DNA of 12,702 nt from Candidatus Hydrogenedentota bacterium (GTDB lineage: Bacteria > Hydrogenedentota > Hydrogenedentia > Hydrogenedentales > CAITNO01): positions 1 to 12,702 of the forward strand of contig JAKPUV010000396.1 of NCBI GenBank assembly GCA_029554925.1, in the 5' to 3' direction. The translations under genes and the position numbers were made by a program. The notes under the pieces are model-generated. The model was given only the letters and a program-made list of their open reading frames with translations, was not told where the DNA came from and ran no database searches. The number at the start of each line of letters is the position of its first letter. Position 1 is the stretch's first letter. This document shows, piece after piece, positions 6,095-12,624 of the stretch.

Positions 6095-8980
6095 TCAGTA
6101 GTTCGACACATTGAGCGTCAGCGGGATCACCTCCTCGCTTCCGACGGACACCACCTCAGTGTGCACGAAGCGCACCTGCAGCGGGTTCCTTCCGCCCAGC
6201 TCGAAGTAGTATACATTGAGTTGCCATTCGCCCGGCGGAACGTCCTCCAGCAGGAAACTTCCCATCGGGTTGATGCCCGTGCTCTGGCCCGTCAGCTGCG
6301 ACAGGTCGGCCATGCCGCCCAGCGGCCCGGGAATCATGCCCGGCATCTGGAGCACCACGCGCCCGCCGAGCATGTTGCCCGGACCGGGGAAGCACTGCCC
6401 CTCGATGCGCGCGCCGGAGCGCCCGCCGAAATCACAGCGCGCCGTGCGCCCCTCCTCGATGGTGACCTGGAGCCCGCGCGCGCCGTAGACGCTCGAAATG
6501 TCGCCGCTGCTCAGCTCGGTGACCATCGCCTGGAACACGCCCGTCGAGAGCCCGTCTATGTAGTAATACCCCTGCTCGTCCGTGGTGGAGGTTTTCGTGT
6601 CCCCCCCGCCGACCACCATGACGACCGCGCCGGGGGTGGCGCGGCCCTCGGTGAAGACATACCCCTCCACCGCGCCGCCGTAGCCGAGGCGCAGGCGGAT
6701 GTTCTCCTGCCGCCCCCCCTGCGGCAGCTCCACGGGGCCCTCGCTGGCCGTGGCGTAGCGGGGATGCCGCGCCATGACGTAGTAGACGCCCTCCGGAAGG
6801 TTTTCAAAAACGAACGCGCCGTCCTGACCGACCTGCCTCACGCGGTCCTGCGGCACGTTCGCCGACAGGATCATCGCCTCCGCCGCCGACGCGGCCTCGA
6901 CCAGCATCACCTCCGCACCCTGCACGTTTCCGCTGTCCCCGGCGGTTACGGTGCCCGCGATGCGCCCGCCGGAGTCATCGAGCTCCAGCACCACCCCCTC
7001 CAGCACCTGGCCCGCCTCCAGGGTGATCTCCTCGCGCGCGGGGGCGTAGCCCTCGGCCTTTGCCTCCAGCCGGTGCACACCGGCGTCCAGCCGCAGCTCA
7101 AAGGTGCCGTCGGGGTTGTCAAAGCTCATGCTGGTCGTGGACCCGCCAAGCATGCTCATCATGTCCATGCGCCCGCTGCCGTCCGTCGAAAGGGGATAGG
7201 CGGCCACCTGGTACATGGCCGGGGCCCGCCCCGTGTCTTTCGCCTTGACAATCCCGCGGACCAGCGCGGACTGCGTCATCACGACGCGCATTTCCTCGTT
7301 CAGCCGCACGCGCCGGACCGTCACGGGGGTGTACCCGTCTTTCCGGACCACCAGCGTGTAGGCCCCCTGGCTCACCCCCTCAAAGACGAACTTGCCCCCG
7401 CCGGAGGTGGACTCCGTCCGGGAGACCGTCGAAACGTCCGCCAGCCCCATCCCCTCCAGCCGCACCTCCGCGCCGTCCACCCCCATCCCCGTCGCGTCGC
7501 TCACCACGCCGAAGACGGAGAAGTTTCCCTCGTCCACCGGAGCAAGCTGCAGGCGCACGTTGGTGAGGTCGTTGTAGCCGTCGGGGTAGACGGGATACCC
7601 CTGGATGGGGATCTTGAAGCCCTTGGCCTGCGCCATGAGCTGGTACTCGCCCGGCGGAAGCTCCGCGATCGTGAAGCGTCCGTCGGCGTCCGCGGTGGTG
7701 TTGCGAAAGGCCTGCGGGGAGTCCATGGGCGTCAGCAGTTTCGAATACGCCGGGATGCAGGTGATCTGCGCGCCGCCCACCGTTCCGCCGCGCGTGCTCT
7801 CCACCACCCCGGTGATGTTGGTCCCGGCGAACATGAAGATGTCCACCCGCACCGTGCGCTTGGCGGAGGTCAGCAGGAAGGGGTCCGCCATCTGCGGCGC
7901 GTGGGAGGAGACGGTGGCGTAGAGGCGCCAGGGCTCGTTCAGGGGCACCCCCTTGAGCTCGTAATACCCCTCCCCGTCGCTCGTCGCCGTGAGGGGGGGT
8001 GCCTGCCGCGCCATGGCGTTGATCGCCTGGGCCAGGGGGCTGTCGGAGGTGCAGAGCACCACGTCCGCCTGCGGAATGGGATCCCCCTTGTGGGTCTGGA
8101 CGTGCCCCCAGACGATCCCGGCGGCGTCCACCTCGAAATTCACATTGGCCACGACCGCGTCGGGCGCCGTCACGCGCACCTTCTTGAAGGGCAGCGCCTT
8201 GCCCGCCGTGTACGGCGTGTTGCGCAGGTCCAGGGTCACGGGGATGTCGCCCGTCTCCACCCCCTGCAGCACGTAGTCGCCCCGGTCGTCCGTCACCGCC
8301 GCAATGTCCCGGCGCCCCTGGACAATCACCCGGACACCCTGGGCGGGTGTGGCGCTTCCCGCTTCGGTGACGCGACCGGAAATCGTGGCCCCCGTGTCCA
8401 TCTGAAAGTCGAGTTCCGTCTCGGGAAGGTCGTCCGACAGGCGGGGCGTCTGCTGGGTCACGGCCACATACCCCGGCATCGTCGCCTCGACCATGTAGAC
8501 GTCCTCCTCGAACACCTCGAGGGAATAGCGGCCGTCGGCGCCCGTCTCCGCCTGATAAGCCGAGCCCGAAAAGGCGGACCGGTCGCCCCCGCGGAAACTC
8601 CCCTGACGCGCGGCCACCCGCGCGCCAACAATCGGCGCGCCGTCCGTCTTGCCGGTGACGGTGCCGCGGATGACGTATCCCGCGGCCTGCACCTCTTCGG
8701 CGGCCGGTTCTTCCCCCGCAGGGGCCGCGTCCGCCGCGGTGTCCGGCGCCTTGGGCCGCGTGGCCCGGGGCACCTCGCCGAAGGACGGGGAGGCATTCCC
8801 GTCCTCGGGCCGTTTTTCAGCGGGAGGCTCCTGGTAGGAGATGGCGGAGACGGGCGGGGGAGGGGTGCGCTCGGGCGCGAAAAGAAACGCGCCCACGACA
8901 AGCGCCGCAAGAACGATCATGGCCGCGGCGATGATCTGCACGGTGGACACGGTGGCGTTGCTGCGTCTTCCCCGGCTCAT
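6095..8980 (-). CDS. Membrane-anchored protein with about nine carboxypeptidase-regulatory-like / CnaB-like domains
   Basis: Large extracytoplasmic protein of 961 residues. It has a short basic N-terminus, a hydrophobic anchor at about 15-34 and a Pro/Glu/Ala-rich linker to about 100. About nine beta-sandwich repeats then start near residues 103, 199, 290, 388, 488, 573, 673, 770 and 858. Each repeat carries the same outline: an opening strand such as IRGTVTG, ISGRVTE, ITGVVES or IAGTVTA; a middle strand with 'GA.V'; a turn such as ADGRYSLE, DRGDYVLQG, ADGRFTI or EQGYYYIDG; then a closing 'L(P/S).G.Y' strand such as LPPGEYQLMA or LPEGVYYVMA. This is the CarboxypepD_reg-like/CnaB-like fold, seen in surface and periplasmic scaffold proteins; no enzyme motif is visible. 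The ATG at 8980 has AGGAG 12 nt and GGGAAG 3 nt upstream. It is the first gene of the double-ABC block, so it may be a periplasmic partner or cargo of the exporters; that role is inference. Confidence 0.88.
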   Translation of the reverse strand: MSRGRRSNATVSTVQIIAAAMIVLAALVVGAFLFAPERTPPPPVSAISYQEPPAEKRPEDGNASPSFGEVPRATRPKAPDTAADAAPAGEEPAAEEVQAAGYVIRGTVTGKTDGAPIVGARVAARQGSFRGGDRSAFSGSAYQAETGADGRYSLEVFEEDVYMVEATMPGYVAVTQQTPRLSDDLPETELDFQMDTGATISGRVTEAGSATPAQGVRVIVQGRRDIAAVTDDRGDYVLQGVETGDIPVTLDLRNTPYTAGKALPFKKVRVTAPDAVVANVNFEVDAAGIVWGHVQTHKGDPIPQADVVLCTSDSPLAQAINAMARQAPPLTATSDGEGYYELKGVPLNEPWRLYATVSSHAPQMADPFLLTSAKRTVRVDIFMFAGTNITGVVESTRGGTVGGAQITCIPAYSKLLTPMDSPQAFRNTTADADGRFTIAELPPGEYQLMAQAKGFKIPIQGYPVYPDGYNDLTNVRLQLAPVDEGNFSVFGVVSDATGMGVDGAEVRLEGMGLADVSTVSRTESTSGGGKFVFEGVSQGAYTLVVRKDGYTPVTVRRVRLNEEMRVVMTQSALVRGIVKAKDTGRAPAMYQVAAYPLSTDGSGRMDMMSMLGGSTTSMSFDNPDGTFELRLDAGVHRLEAKAEGYAPAREEITLEAGQVLEGVVLELDDSGGRIAGTVTAGDSGNVQGAEVMLVEAASAAEAMILSANVPQDRVRQVGQDGAFVFENLPEGVYYVMARHPRYATASEGPVELPQGGRQENIRLRLGYGGAVEGYVFTEGRATPGAVVMVVGGGDTKTSTTDEQGYYYIDGLSTGVFQAMVTELSSGDISSVYGARGLQVTIEEGRTARCDFGGRSGARIEGQCFPGPGNMLGGRVVLQMPGMIPGPLGGMADLSQLTGQSTGINPMGSFLLEDVPPGEWQLNVYYFELGGRNPLQVRFVHTEVVSVGSEEVIPLTLNVSNY

Positions 8981-9052
8981 GTTCTTCCCGTTCTCCTAGG
9001 CGAAACACCGCTATTCTCGCACAATTACCGGCGGGCGCGCCAGAACATGACA

Positions 9053-9091
9053 ACGCCGTCTGGCCCGCGAAGGTCGACAGGCAGACGGCGT
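9053..9091 (-). terminator. Hairpin after the sigma/anti-sigma operon, probable terminator
   Basis: A perfect 10-bp inverted repeat (ACGCCGTCTG / CAGACGGCGT) with a 19-nt loop begins 19 nt after the stop of the small membrane protein. The tail on the minus strand is only weakly T-rich (TGTCATGTTC), so termination may be partial or factor-dependent. It separates the sigma operon from the nine-domain/ABC block, whose first ATG lies about 70 bp further on. Confidence 0.5.
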
Positions 9092-9110
9092 GGAATTTTC
9101 GGGTGCCGGA

Positions 9111-9524
9111 TCAGCGGTAGTTCAGGTACCGGCGCAGGGGCCGGACCCCCAGCGCGATGGTCGCCGCAAGCAGCAGCAGGCTCAGGACCAGCGTGTAGGC
9201 CCCCGTGTAGTCGCCGAGGGAAAGGCCCAGGGCGGTCGCGTAGTAGTCGTAGTGGCCCTTGCCGCCGGAAACGCCGGCCCGGGCGATCACGTCCAGCTTG
9301 GTGAACCAGAGATAGCCACCCGCCGCGATCAGCGAGGAACTCAGCGCCAGCAGCAGCGTGATCAGCGACACGCGGAAACGGCGCATCTCCCGGTCGCGCA
9401 GGGCGGCGATACGCAGCCGCTCGGAAACCCCCGCCACCAGGGTGGGGGGCGCCTGCAGCTCCTCGTCCGGCCGGAGGGCGGCCTCTATCAGGGCGTCCAG
9501 CCTGTTCATTTTAGAACCATCCAT
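9111..9524 (-). CDS. Small two-helix membrane protein, probable anti-sigma factor
   Basis: Protein of 137 residues. A cytoplasmic N-terminal helical segment of about 50 residues (MNRLDALIEAALRPDEEL, then VSERLR) is followed by a transmembrane helix at about 52-74. A roughly 30-residue loop containing HYDYY comes next, then a second helix at about 107-126 and a short basic tail (RPLRRYLNYR). Position directly after an ECF sigma gene, with overlapping ends, is the classical place for its membrane anti-sigma factor. The protein has no cysteine, so it is not a zinc (HxxxCxxC) anti-sigma; assignment rests on context and topology. I chose the ATG at 9524, which overlaps the sigma gene by 14 bp and has AAGGAG 10 nt upstream. 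An ATG at 9509, 1 bp after the sigma stop, is equally possible and would begin MNRLDAL. Confidence 0.75.
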   Translation of the reverse strand: MDGSKMNRLDALIEAALRPDEELQAPPTLVAGVSERLRIAALRDREMRRFRVSLITLLLALSSSLIAAGGYLWFTKLDVIARAGVSGGKGHYDYYATALGLSLGDYTGAYTLVLSLLLLAATIALGVRPLRRYLNYR

Positions 9525-10113
9525 GTCCGCCAAGCTCCTTTTCCACGATGCGCCTGAGCTGCCGCCGCGCCCGGAACATCCATGTCTTCAGCGTGCCCAT
9601 GGGAATCTCAAGCGCCTGGGCAATGTCCTCGTAACTCACCCCTTGCAGGTAATAAAGCGTGATGATGGCCGCGTAGCGCTCCGGAAGGCGGGGAATGCAC
9701 GCCCGGATCTGCTCCGCGAAATCCGTGTCCGTCGGCTCGGGACCCTCGGCATGCGCGTCGTGGTGCGGCTCAAACTCCACCTCGCCCCGCCGACGGCGCC
9801 GGTTGAGCTCCGTCAGGCACACGCTGGAGGTCACCCGGTACATCCACGAACGGAAACTGCACTCGCCCCGGAAACCGCGCAGCAGGCGGAAAGCCTTCAG
9901 AAAGGCCTCCTGCGCCATGTCCTCCGCAAGCCCCGTGTCGCGCATGTAGCGGTGCGCCACGTTGTAGACGATGTGCTGGTGGCGCCGGACCAGTTCGGAA
10001 AAGGCCTCGGTGTCGCCGGCGCGGGACAGGCTCACGAGCTGCCAGTCGTCCGGTCCGGCCTCCGCGCCGAGTTCCGCCGTCAGGGGGTAAGTCCTTACCG
10101 CCTCCATGGTCAT
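9511..10113 (-). CDS. RNA polymerase sigma factor, ECF (sigma-70 family)
   Basis: Extracytoplasmic-function sigma factor of 200 residues, the usual ECF size, with regions 2 and 4 only. Region 2 spans about residues 37-106: AFSELVRRHQHIVYNVAHRY, then AEDMAQEAFLKAF, then the promoter-melting segment CSFRSWMYRV and the Arg-rich LNRRRRR. An acidic/His-rich linker (EFEPHHDAHAEGPEP) follows. Region 4 at about 133-186 holds the helix-turn-helix: LPERYAAIITLYYLQGVSYE, then DIAQALEIPMGTLKTWMFRARRQLRR written in two parts (DIAQALEIP and MGTLKTWMFRARRQL). The start is ATG 10113, which overlaps the stop of the DUF4097 gene by 4 bp (ATGA) and has AAAGGAG 6 nt upstream. The frame stays open further upstream over the DUF4097 gene, but that part has no sigma sequence. 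The likely targets include its own operon, whose promoter fits the sigma-E type. Confidence 0.94.
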   Translation of the reverse strand: MTMEAVRTYPLTAELGAEAGPDDWQLVSLSRAGDTEAFSELVRRHQHIVYNVAHRYMRDTGLAEDMAQEAFLKAFRLLRGFRGECSFRSWMYRVTSSVCLTELNRRRRRGEVEFEPHHDAHAEGPEPTDTDFAEQIRACIPRLPERYAAIITLYYLQGVSYEDIAQALEIPMGTLKTWMFRARRQLRRIVEKELGGHGWF

Positions 10114-11021
10114 GTCGTGCTCCTTTGCAGAACGATGTCTCCGTTCATGGAGTTCATGGAAAGCTTCGTCGCACCGTCTCCTATCACACCCAACACGGTC
10201 CTCCGTTTGAGTATGCCCGCCGAAACCGACAACCCCGCGTCGAGACGCACGTTGCCCCGGTTTGTGGCGGCGCTCACTTCGGCCGAGCAGCCTTCCGACA
10301 TGACCAGTGTAATCCCTCCGTTCAGCGAGGTCAAGTCGCACGAGGCGACTTCCGGGGCCAGGATCCGGGTGATGATCGCCCCGGTGATCGTGGACGCCTG
10401 CAGCGTCCCCGCGCGCATTCCCGCGTGGATGTTGCCGTTCACCGTCTCCAGGGTCGTCTCGCCCGCCGAATCGAGCACCCGGATGCGCCCGTTTGTGGTC
10501 TTCACCGACACCGGCCCGGACGCCTGCTGCACCTCGACGTCCGAGTTGTTCCCCTCCACGTAGACCCCGTTGCATCCCCCGGCGACCCACACATTCCCGT
10601 TCTCCACGGTCAGCGCGAGGTCCGTCCCCCTGGGAACCATCACCACATAGTCCACCCGGACATCCAGCTCGTCGGGGCGCTGAAGCGGCTCGGTGGTCAG
10701 GGTCACCGTCTCCTCCGTCTGCTCCACCTTGAACAGGCTCTCCAAGTACTGGCCCGCCATGGGGTTCTGGTCCGCTCCGGGGGTGTAGGCCCGCGCGTCC
10801 GCCGTCACCTCGATGGTGGCCCCCTCACCCACCGACACCCGCACTGTCCCATCGGTGTTCATCAAATGAAAGGCCTTGGCGGCGGGCAGGGAAAACGTCT
10901 CGAATTTCTGGAATCCCGGAGGGCATACCTCCCGCGGCAGCCGGGGGGCCAGTATGCCCACGGCAAAGATCTGTATCGCCAGGGCGATCAATCCTGCTGT
11001 GACTGCGCTCTTGTAAAGCAT
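10110..11021 (-). CDS. DUF4097-type beta-strand repeat protein, membrane-anchored
   Basis: Protein of 303 residues with an N-terminal hydrophobic segment (about 8-24) that should act as a signal anchor, so the rest lies outside the cytoplasm. After FETFSLPAAKAFHLMNTDG, a beta-rich body contains repeated short rungs of the form 'NG.(I/V).(V/L)': ENGNV, NNSDVEV, TNGRIRV, VNGNIHA, LNGGITL, NRGNVRL and MNGDIVL. This is the pattern of DUF4097 (putative adhesin / LiaX-like) beta-helix proteins. I chose ATG 11021: the promoter for this operon lies at 11041-11068, which excludes the longer TTG start at 11063. The gene is first in the operon and overlaps the sigma gene by 4 bp. DUF4097 proteins are often found beside envelope-stress regulators, so a sensing or envelope-shielding role is plausible, but not shown by sequence. 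Confidence 0.87.
   Translation of the reverse strand: MLYKSAVTAGLIALAIQIFAVGILAPRLPREVCPPGFQKFETFSLPAAKAFHLMNTDGTVRVSVGEGATIEVTADARAYTPGADQNPMAGQYLESLFKVEQTEETVTLTTEPLQRPDELDVRVDYVVMVPRGTDLALTVENGNVWVAGGCNGVYVEGNNSDVEVQQASGPVSVKTTNGRIRVLDSAGETTLETVNGNIHAGMRAGTLQASTITGAIITRILAPEVASCDLTSLNGGITLVMSEGCSAEVSAATNRGNVRLDAGLSVSAGILKRRTVLGVIGDGATKLSMNSMNGDIVLQRSTT
10120..10126 (-). promoter_or_regulatory. Ribosome-binding site fixing the sigma factor start
   Basis: AAAGGAG on the minus strand, 6 nt before the ATG at 10113. It is the best Shine-Dalgarno match in this operon and lies inside the end of the DUF4097 gene. It rules in ATG 10113 over the long in-frame upstream extension. Confidence 0.8.
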
Positions 11022-11040
11022 CGCTTCAGTTCCCTGCCCA

Positions 11041-11068
11041 TTAGACCCTCCGGAATCCCTCAAGTTTC
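11041..11068 (-). promoter_or_regulatory. Sigma-E-type (ECF) promoter of the DUF4097-sigma-anti-sigma operon
   Basis: On the minus strand, GAAACTT (11068-11062) is followed by a 15-nt spacer and GTCTAA (11046-11041). The E. coli sigma-E consensus is GGAACTT, 15-16 nt, GTCTAA, so 6 of 7 bases match in the -35 element and all six in the -10 element. Transcription would start near 11034, giving a leader of only about 13 nt before the ATG at 11021. Because the operon encodes an ECF sigma factor, positive autoregulation is the natural reading. Confidence 0.72.
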
Positions 11069-11089
11069 ATCGTCTGTGGCATGGTCCCC

Positions 11090-11119
11090 TTGTCTCACCG
11101 GTCCGCAGACGGGTATACT
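11090..11119 (+). promoter_or_regulatory. Sigma-70-type promoter for the small membrane protein gene
   Basis: TTGTCT (11090-11095, 4 of 6 matches to TTGACA) and TATACT (11114-11119, 5 of 6 matches to TATAAT) are separated by 18 bp. The expected start site near 11126 leaves a leader of about 14 nt with AAGAGG at 11126-11131, 8 nt before the ATG at 11140. The promoter is divergent from the ECF promoter, and the two lie within 80 bp. Confidence 0.6.
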
Positions 11120-11139
11120 GGCCCCAAGAGGCTCCGTTT

Positions 11140-11559
11140 ATGCGTGTTTCTCTCATGACGATACCGATGATTCTTGCCATCGTGGCGTTGCTTTATGTCG
11201 TTTTTCGCTCCCTCCTGCGCACTTGGATTGAGCACCGCGTGCGGATGACCATCTTGGAGCGGGCCGAACTGAACCCCGAAATGCTAAAACTGGTGGAGGA
11301 GTCCCAGTCGTCAAGAAACATCCCGACCCACGGACAGCACAGGCCAGGGGCCGACCCCGCGATCACGGGACTGATTCTTGGACTCATGGGTTTTGTTTTT
11401 GTGCTGATCAACGGACTTCTTGGCCGCACCCAGTGGGCCGTGGGCGCCTATTTCGGCGGGGTGGCCTGCGTGGTCGTGGGGTTTGTCCTGGCCGCCGTCG
11501 GCCTGCTGGCGCGATTCCTCGACAGCACTTCGGCCGGATCACGAAAGAGAGAAGAATAA
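11140..11559 (+). CDS. Small membrane protein of unknown function, three predicted helices
   Basis: Protein of 139 residues that I do not recognise. An N-terminal hydrophobic helix (about 6-23) is followed by a charged cytoplasmic-type segment of some 50 residues (RTWIEHRVRMTILERAELNP, then MLKLVEESQSS). Two more hydrophobic helices lie at about 74-92 and 100-124, and the tail is basic and polar. The layout resembles small DUF proteins encoded beside ECF sigma factors, whose cytoplasmic helical segment could be regulatory, but there is no diagnostic motif. It is transcribed away from the sigma operon from its own promoter, and the DoxX-thioredoxin gene follows 33 bp downstream. An internal ATG at 11155 is an alternative start that would leave the first helix nearly intact. 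Confidence 0.78.
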   Translation: MRVSLMTIPMILAIVALLYVVFRSLLRTWIEHRVRMTILERAELNPEMLKLVEESQSSRNIPTHGQHRPGADPAITGLILGLMGFVFVLINGLLGRTQWAVGAYFGGVACVVVGFVLAAVGLLARFLDSTSAGSRKREE

Positions 11560-11560
11560 T

Positions 11561-11580
11561 CCCCCTTTGGGGGCGGTTGT
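11561..11580 (+). terminator. Short GC hairpin with T-rich tail, possible weak terminator
   Basis: CCCCC-TTT-GGGGG (11561-11573) is followed by CGGTTGTTTT just after the stop of the 139-residue protein. The stem is only 4-5 bp and the tail is interrupted. It may attenuate transcription into the DoxX-thioredoxin gene rather than end it. Confidence 0.3.
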
Positions 11581-11592
11581 TTTGGAGAGGCC

Positions 11593-12588
11593 TTGACAGC
11601 CGCAGGAAAAGGTGCAGTAGTGACAACGCTTCACGCAAGAGTCGCAAGGATCATCGAGGCGGCTGTGGGCCTCTACTATCTTGCGGGCGCCCTCCCGAAA
11701 GTGGCCGACATCAACAAGTTCTCCGTGCAGATGTCCGCTTACCATGTCATTGAGAACCGCCAGTTGCTTCCCGTCTTCGGATGTGTCACCATTTTCGCGG
11801 AATTCGCCGTCGGTATGGCGCTCGTTTTCGGGTTGCGGCTCCGGGGACTGACCTATGCCGTGTACCATGGCATGCTGGTGGTGTTCTCGGCCCTCATCGT
11901 CTATGCCTGGGTCTTCCACGGACTGGAGGACTGCGGCTGTTTCCCCCTCATTGCCATGACGCCGCAGGTTTCGCTCATAAAGAACCTCGTTCTGGTCCTC
12001 CTCGGCGCCTATTCCGGATGGGTGCTCTCCGGCCCCGGCAGCGCCCTAAGGCGGCCGCCCCTACGCGGCCCCGGCATGGTGCCGCGTTTCGTGGCGGCGC
12101 TGGCGGTCAGCATGCTGGCCACGGCCTACGCTTGGGCCACCGTGGACCGGCTTGACACCGGTACCGGCGGGGAAGGGGAGGCGACGGGTCCCTTTGCCGC
12201 GTTCCAAATCGAGACGCCGGAGGGCGTGTTCGACCTCGGCAAGGGCGTCTATCTCGTGCCCATCATGAGCATGACCTGCGAGGAATGCATGGCCAAAGTG
12301 CCCGAGATCAACGACCTGATGCAGGTTCCCGGCATACCCCCGGTCGTTGCGCTGTGCTTCGAGGAGGAGGCGGGGGAAATGGAGAAGTTCCAAAACGACA
12401 CCCTGCCCCTGTTTCCCATGCACTCCCTGATCGGGCGTCCGTTGGTGTATTACAGCCTGAGAGGGGAGGACTCGTTCCGTCTTTCCCTGGTGAGCGGGGG
12501 ACGGGCCGTGGCGGTGTGGGACGGAAAACTGCCGACTCTGGACGAGTTGATGCCCCTCGTTGAAAAGGAAAACGCCGCAGGGGGATGA
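11593..12588 (+). CDS. DoxX/MauE-like membrane protein fused to a thioredoxin-like domain
   Basis: Predicted thiol-redox membrane protein, 331 residues. The N-terminal half has hydrophobic helices at about 19-36, 60-80, 86-108 and 128-146 in the DoxX/MauE four-helix plan, with GLYYLAGALPKVADINKF at the start as in that family. A Cys-x-Cys motif, EDCGCF, lies at residues 113-117 after helix 3. A fifth helix (about 163-183) leads into a C-terminal domain (about 200-325) with CEEC at 229-232 in MSMTCEECMAKVPEIN, the position and helix context of a thioredoxin active site. Electron relay between membrane and thioredoxin cysteines, as in MauE- or VKOR-type systems, is the likely role, but the substrate is unknown. 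Two starts are possible: TTG 11593 with GGAG 5 nt upstream, used here, or GTG 11620 with AAAGG upstream, which removes nine residues. The stop codon lies inside the rpsT terminator hairpin. Confidence 0.85.
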   Translation: MTAAGKGAVVTTLHARVARIIEAAVGLYYLAGALPKVADINKFSVQMSAYHVIENRQLLPVFGCVTIFAEFAVGMALVFGLRLRGLTYAVYHGMLVVFSALIVYAWVFHGLEDCGCFPLIAMTPQVSLIKNLVLVLLGAYSGWVLSGPGSALRRPPLRGPGMVPRFVAALAVSMLATAYAWATVDRLDTGTGGEGEATGPFAAFQIETPEGVFDLGKGVYLVPIMSMTCEECMAKVPEINDLMQVPGIPPVVALCFEEEAGEMEKFQNDTLPLFPMHSLIGRPLVYYSLRGEDSFRLSLVSGGRAVAVWDGKLPTLDELMPLVEKENAAGG

Positions 12589-12599
12589 CCCTGCGGCGT
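12572..12599 (-). terminator. Rho-independent terminator of rpsT, possibly bidirectional
   Basis: A perfect 11-bp stem (ACGCCGCAGGG / CCCTGCGGCGT) closes a 6-nt loop. On the minus strand it follows the rpsT stop by 25 nt and is followed by TTTCCTTTTC, a good terminator for rpsT. On the plus strand it also closes the DoxX-thioredoxin gene: the TGA stop at 12586-12588 forms half of the loop. There is no T-tract on that side, so termination there is less certain. Confidence 0.82.
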
Positions 12600-12624
12600 C
12601 AGAAAGGCAAAAGGGGGAAGAAGA

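Noticed and set aside
8981..9050. Housekeeping or ECF promoter for the nine-domain/ABC block
   Set aside because: GAGAAT-like and TAATTG-like elements are present, but no -35 lies at a correct distance (TTGTCA is 20 bp or more away) and no GGAAC/GTCTAA pair is found. A promoter must be here or upstream, but I cannot place it.
5141..9304. Very long open frame (1387 codons) on the plus strand
   Set aside because: It runs antisense to ATPase A and the nine-domain protein, both of which have clear family motifs. The translation is rich in Arg, His, Gly, Pro and Gln with no domain, as expected from the reverse complement of GC-rich codons with few stop codons.
10114..10590. In-frame upstream extension of the ECF sigma factor by 159 codons
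   Set aside because: It overlaps the DUF4097 gene in another frame, has no sigma-like sequence, and the strong AAAGGAG site with an ATGA overlap supports the start at 10113.
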